DNA of 16,115 nucleotides, from contig DASXPG010000161.1 in assembly GCA_036493755.1 (NCBI GenBank), positions 1-16,115 of the forward strand, read 5' to 3'. The position numbers and the translations under genes are program-made. Below the pieces are notes generated by a model. That model saw nothing but the letters and a program-made list of their open reading frames with translations, was not told where the DNA came from and ran no database searches. This DNA comes from DASXPG01 sp036493755 (GTDB lineage Bacteria > Gemmatimonadota > Gemmatimonadetes > Gemmatimonadales > JACORV01). Below, piece after piece: positions 13,401-16,115 of this stretch. Position 1 is the first letter of the stretch. The number at the start of each line of letters is the position of its first letter.

Positions 13401-15526
13401 TGAATCAGACCGAGGAGGCCTTCGGCGTCGTACGAGCGGCAACTGAGCGTTTCCCCACCGTCGCGCAGCTCTGGCTCCAGCTGGGCCGGCTGCACCGGCG
13501 ACGGGGCGATCTCGAGCTGTGCATCGCCGCTCTCGAGCGATGCCGGGCGCTCCAGGATGCGGGTGCGGTGGAGGCCACCCTCGAGATTTCCGACGCGCTC
13601 GTGTCGAATGAGCGGATCGACGATGCGGTGCGCATTCTCGAGGCGGCGATTGCCCGGGCGCCGCTCGCGGCCGGTCTTCGCGGGGCCCTCGCCGAGCTCT
13701 TTGCCTTCCGGCGGGACTATCACCGGGCTGTCGCCACGATGCGCGAGGCAGTGAGCATCGATCAGGGCTACCTGTGGGGTTGGCAGAAACTTGCCGAATG
13801 GTCCTCGGTGCTCGGCCAGGCGAGCGGAGCGCTGGATCTGGCCCGGTCGCTGGCGCAGGCGCGGCCCGCCGAGTCCGCCGCCTGGATCAGGTTGTCCGAG
13901 ATGCAGATCAATGCTGGATTCGCTACGGACGGCCTTGATTCCGCGGATCGCGCGATCGCCGCGGCTCCCCGCGATGAAGCCGCGTATGACGTGCGGGCCT
14001 GGGCACTGGCCCGGCTGCGCCGATTCCGCGAGGCCGATGATGCCTGCCGGCCGCCGGTGTTCGGGAACAGTCCGCCGATCGCGCTGCGCGCCCGAGCCGC
14101 CTGGGTGAGCGCGGAGCGTGGCGATGTCCGCGGCGCGATCGAGCAGATCAACAAGATCCTGGCTGAGCGTCCTGACTATCGGTGGGGATGGCATCGTTTG
14201 CTCGACTGGTGCGCTTCGGAAGATCGCATGAAGGAGGCGATCCGGGCCGCCGAGCATCTGGCCTGGCTCGAGCCGGCGAATGCGATCCCGCTCGGATGGA
14301 TCGGCGATTTGAAGAACAAGGGCGGCGACCGGGAAGGAGCCAAGAGCGCTTTGCTCCGCGCCATGCAGCTGTCGCCCGACTATCTCTTCGCCGGACTTGG
14401 CTACTTCGACATACAGTGCAGCGAGCATCGATTCGAGGAAGCCACGCGTACCCTCGAGATTCTCAGCCCCTTCGCTGCGCCGGGCCGCATCCTGGCGGCA
14501 CACGTCTCACTCGAGCTGGCGCGCGGCAAGGTCGACGCGGCGCTGGCCCTCGTTGACGAGCTCTGCGGCAATCCCGCGCACGATGCCAGCGCCGTCTGGA
14601 TCGGCGCGAACGCCGTCATGAACCATGGCCGTGCCGCGGACCTTGAGCGCACCCTGCGCGGTGTGCTCGCGGGACAAGGATGGCATCCGGTTACGCCGGT
14701 TCTCTGGGCCAGGACGCGAACCATGCGCAACCGGTATGGTGGGATCCGCGACTATCCGTGGTTGATCCGCATGGGAGATGCGGGACGCTCGGCGGTGTGC
14801 GAAATCCTCGACGGAATTGGAGCGCGAGCCAAGGCCGGACCCAAGACGCTCTGGATACGGACCGGACTCGCCTGGCAGATGCTTCTGATCAGGCACTACT
14901 GCAAGGCATGGCGCTCCGACGACCGGTACTGGGGCAAGTTCGGCTACGCGCTGGCCGCGCGCGGGAAAAAGGGCCAGGTGATTCGGTGGCAACGCGACTG
15001 GAGGACGCGCAGCGAGAAGGAATCGTGGATGCTGAAGAACCTTGCCATCGCTCTCTTTGGTCGAGGGCGCGACAAGGAAGGCTGCGCCACTCTTCAATTT
15101 GTCGCGACCCAGATGGCCGCTGTTGGCGCGGCCGACCAGATGCACACTCTCTGGTGCTCCCTCGGCGCGCTCCTCGATTCCGATCTGCCGCTCGCCGATC
15201 GCATTCTGTACGAGGTTCCGGAGGGCACGGTCACGCCCAAGGATTGGTCGTTGTGGCAGACCGCGGTCCTGGTTCGCGCGATACTCGGCGGACCGTGCGG
15301 CGCTGCCATCACGGCCGATCAGCGGTTGGCGATCGACAAGGTCCTCAGTCGGCTGCCGGACCAAACCGGCAAGCGACTGGTCCTCTTGTCCCTCTATCGC
15401 GCCGCACGCTACTCCGGTGATCTCCGGCTCAAGCTGCGCGTGTGGAATGCTCTGCATCCCGACGTGTTGAAGGCCGGGTCCATCATCATCGGAATCGCCT
15501 TACTCCGCTTCTTCTGGGGCCCTTAG
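10448..15526 (+). CDS. Giant TPR protein with embedded C39-like cysteine-peptidase domain
   Basis: One uninterrupted frame encodes 1692 residues. Residues 1-300 are TPR-like helix pairs. Residues about 308-430 form a papain-like/C39-type domain: Gln315 and Cys320 in VRQHHNTCAPATL, His397 in VMGHLVAAMGYDEA and Asp415 in LARDPS give a full Cys-His-Asp set with the oxyanion Gln. The rest, to about 1450, is TPR solenoid (for example AHRELALNLMEQERFDAALA) with recurring Trp motifs near 972, 1110 and 1246. A distinct Trp/Arg-rich C-terminal region ends in a hydrophobic tail (AGSIIIGIALLRFFWGP). No signal peptide is seen, so it is probably cytosolic or tail-anchored. The start is uncertain: TTG at 10448 or GTG at 10457, neither with a clear ribosome site, after an in-frame stop at 10421. 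The substrate and role are unknown. Confidence 0.88.
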   Translation: MSVVPADSDLAPIQELYDGGRYVDAWRAGAAMGELRRWPGVGGLVLAGRLASRLGAPGLSSRLFASAFRAGQHQPSAQYFWVSTLHEYRGAYLAWVARRKLVLSPHASDTDRGDYHGQSALLLGSLRDFARATVLMRQADDALPTRLYRYCEGATLCIMQDRYAQALATAEAGLAADDSYVPVILIASACLQLLGRQQDTLALLRRSAAAGQSGDVVASLIRVLLRSREFDEAEAAALRYTELTPLREPAQTSWLAMVRAEIASRRGDYRGALALIEQSTDPFASGIAENLRAFLANDGAVQPRRKELPVPFVRQHHNTCAPATLTSISQFWNRPAEHLSVAEQICYDGTPLHSERRWAESQGWVVREFRVDWASAVALIDRGLPFTLALQSVVMGHLVAAMGYDEATSILLARDPSTPETTEINAALLLDRRQSSGPRGMVMVPPDQASLLDGLQLPETELYDLLHRLQLALEVHDRPRALELQARMLAESPNHRLTLIARRAVAGYDANPREGLAALDALIEQFPADQFLLLARLGLLRQLATRPERVAWLASLADAPDTDPLLLLEYAVEVSADQRVIGRALALVRRALRRRRDSPQALYELSGIYWRQADRDEAVAAARFASCLEQTREEYARSYFEVCRWQRDPETALVYLRERVDRLGGLSANSAITLFDALELLDRTEEAFPVLESSIAVHPDDGNLRLFAANRYARYGQPEKSAARRAAAEGNVRRPDWLAEVSREARARGDRAAALAASLEIIATQPIDVEAQRMTATLRLEMGDRAAAMEGLQAACAAFPHNPGLRRLVYDFTDRESAAVREQPLRDILALDSADAWAHRELALNLMEQERFDAALAEADTGLALDPAEAASHSIRAHILNRMGRVTDAAAGFRDALGRSADNSDAIRGLLDTAGDLASRRSVLVFVESRLLEQTVLGQGLLTYRLVARGVLTPLELLGILRHAHEVRPDLWHAWSALGVHLDQMNQTEEAFGVVRAATERFPTVAQLWLQLGRLHRRRGDLELCIAALERCRALQDAGAVEATLEISDALVSNERIDDAVRILEAAIARAPLAAGLRGALAELFAFRRDYHRAVATMREAVSIDQGYLWGWQKLAEWSSVLGQASGALDLARSLAQARPAESAAWIRLSEMQINAGFATDGLDSADRAIAAAPRDEAAYDVRAWALARLRRFREADDACRPPVFGNSPPIALRARAAWVSAERGDVRGAIEQINKILAERPDYRWGWHRLLDWCASEDRMKEAIRAAEHLAWLEPANAIPLGWIGDLKNKGGDREGAKSALLRAMQLSPDYLFAGLGYFDIQCSEHRFEEATRTLEILSPFAAPGRILAAHVSLELARGKVDAALALVDELCGNPAHDASAVWIGANAVMNHGRAADLERTLRGVLAGQGWHPVTPVLWARTRTMRNRYGGIRDYPWLIRMGDAGRSAVCEILDGIGARAKAGPKTLWIRTGLAWQMLLIRHYCKAWRSDDRYWGKFGYALAARGKKGQVIRWQRDWRTRSEKESWMLKNLAIALFGRGRDKEGCATLQFVATQMAAVGAADQMHTLWCSLGALLDSDLPLADRILYEVPEGTVTPKDWSLWQTAVLVRAILGGPCGAAITADQRLAIDKVLSRLPDQTGKRLVLLSLYRAARYSGDLRLKLRVWNALHPDVLKAGSIIIGIALLRFFWGP

Positions 15527-15585
15527 CGCCCGCTGTGTGCAAGTCGCGCCCCCGCGGTCGTCTCCCATGTGCATGCCCACAACCC

Positions 15586-15590
15586 GGAGG
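15586..15590 (+). promoter_or_regulatory. Ribosome binding site fixing a GTG start at 15597
   Basis: GGAGG lies six bases before GTG at 15597, from which a good signal peptide is read. Nothing else was recognised in the 70-base gap after the TPR gene; no intrinsic terminator is visible. Confidence 0.75.
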
Positions 15591-15596
15591 CGTACC

Positions 15597-16115
15597 GTGA
15601 AATCCCGCATCCTATGGTCGTTTGCCGCAGCGTTGGCTCTGCCCGCTCCCGCTCTCGCCCAGGGAAGGCCGCGCATTACCATGCCCGCCTTCACCAGCGA
15701 CAGCGACATGACCGCCTATCTCCGCCATCTCATGCAGCGAGTGGGCGGCCGGCATGCGTATGGCGCGATGAACGACGCCACCGGCGCCGCGATGGGCGCT
15801 CCCGCCGCGCCGATGCAGGCCGAGGCGCGATCGGCCTCGCCCGATGCCATCACCAACGTCCAGATGCAAGGCGTGGACGAAGGCGACATCGTCAAGCTGC
15901 ACGGCGACTATCTCGTGATTCTGCGCCGCGGCCGGCTTTTCACCGTCGCCATGGGCGGCGGCACGTTGCGGCCCGCGTCGAGCAGCGACGCCTTCGGTGA
16001 AGGCATCGACCCCAGCGGCACCTGGTATGACGAGATGCTGATTTCGGACGACCGCGTCGTCGTCATCGGCTACAGCTACGAGCGCGGCGGCACCGAGGTC
16101 GGCGTCTTCCGGCTC
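15597..16115 (+). CDS. Secreted beta-propeller-domain protein (5' part, runs off the window)
   Basis: The first 173 residues are present and the frame is open at the window end. A Sec signal peptide MKSRILWSFAAALALPAPALA is cleaved near residue 21 before QGRP. After a low-complexity Ala/Met-rich linker comes TNVQMQGVDEGDIVKLHGDY (about 86-105). This is the hallmark entry into the secreted C-terminal beta-propeller family (Beta_propel, PF09826 type), usually seen as TNVQ..GVDEADIVKTDG. The following strands LVILRRGRLFTV and DRVVVIGYSYER look like the first propeller blades. Family members are extracellular or cell-surface proteins of unknown function. GTG at 15597 behind GGAGG is the start. 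A different frame over the same bases, starting at 15569, is a shadow. It is 70 bases downstream of the TPR/C39 gene in the same direction. Confidence 0.88.
   Translation, partial: MKSRILWSFAAALALPAPALAQGRPRITMPAFTSDSDMTAYLRHLMQRVGGRHAYGAMNDATGAAMGAPAAPMQAEARSASPDAITNVQMQGVDEGDIVKLHGDYLVILRRGRLFTVAMGGGTLRPASSSDAFGEGIDPSGTWYDEMLISDDRVVVIGYSYERGGTEVGVFRL

Overview
The window is about 16.1 kb of GC-rich bacterial DNA. It is densely coded on both strands and carries 14 protein genes and no RNA gene that I could recognise. Exported proteins with Sec or lipoprotein signals, a periplasmic-type quinoprotein with a c-type cytochrome, DinB-family proteins and a stand-alone SWIB protein suggest a free-living aerobic, diderm-type soil or water bacterium. 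The mix resembles Gemmatimonadota, but this is a weak inference from gene content and base composition, not from a marker gene.

Region 1 (1-4054) is a run of small housekeeping or accessory genes. It holds a SWIB-domain protein with a clear intrinsic terminator, dUTPase (dut), a DUF3224 protein, a DinB-fold protein on the minus strand, a two-gene unit (F420/NADP-reductase-like protein plus VOC protein), a small exported protein whose ribosome binding site lies in a predicted hairpin, and a second DinB-fold protein on the minus strand.

Region 2 (about 4084-4755) is a mobile-element module. A single-domain HUH/Y1 transposase of the IS200 or REP-associated type has four tandem GTAAAC-centred palindromes on one side. 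A degenerate copy in inverted orientation and further inverted repeats lie on the other side.

Region 3 (4762-7641) is a minus-strand operon for a PQQ-dependent alcohol dehydrogenase and its partner c-type cytochrome. The dehydrogenase has the extra Asp associated with lanthanide-dependent enzymes. The cytochrome overlaps its 3' end and appears to begin at CTG. A divergent gene encodes a small lipoprotein.

Region 4 (7646-16115) holds an exported HEAT-repeat/cyclophilin fusion and a stand-alone LigD-type 3'-phosphoesterase, both on the minus strand. On the plus strand is a 5-kb gene for a giant TPR protein with an embedded C39-like cysteine-peptidase domain and a hydrophobic C-terminal tail. 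It is followed by the 5' part of a secreted beta-propeller protein that runs off the window. The giant TPR/C39 protein is the best candidate for an undescribed system. The palindrome-flanked transposase and the dehydrogenase/cytochrome pair come next.
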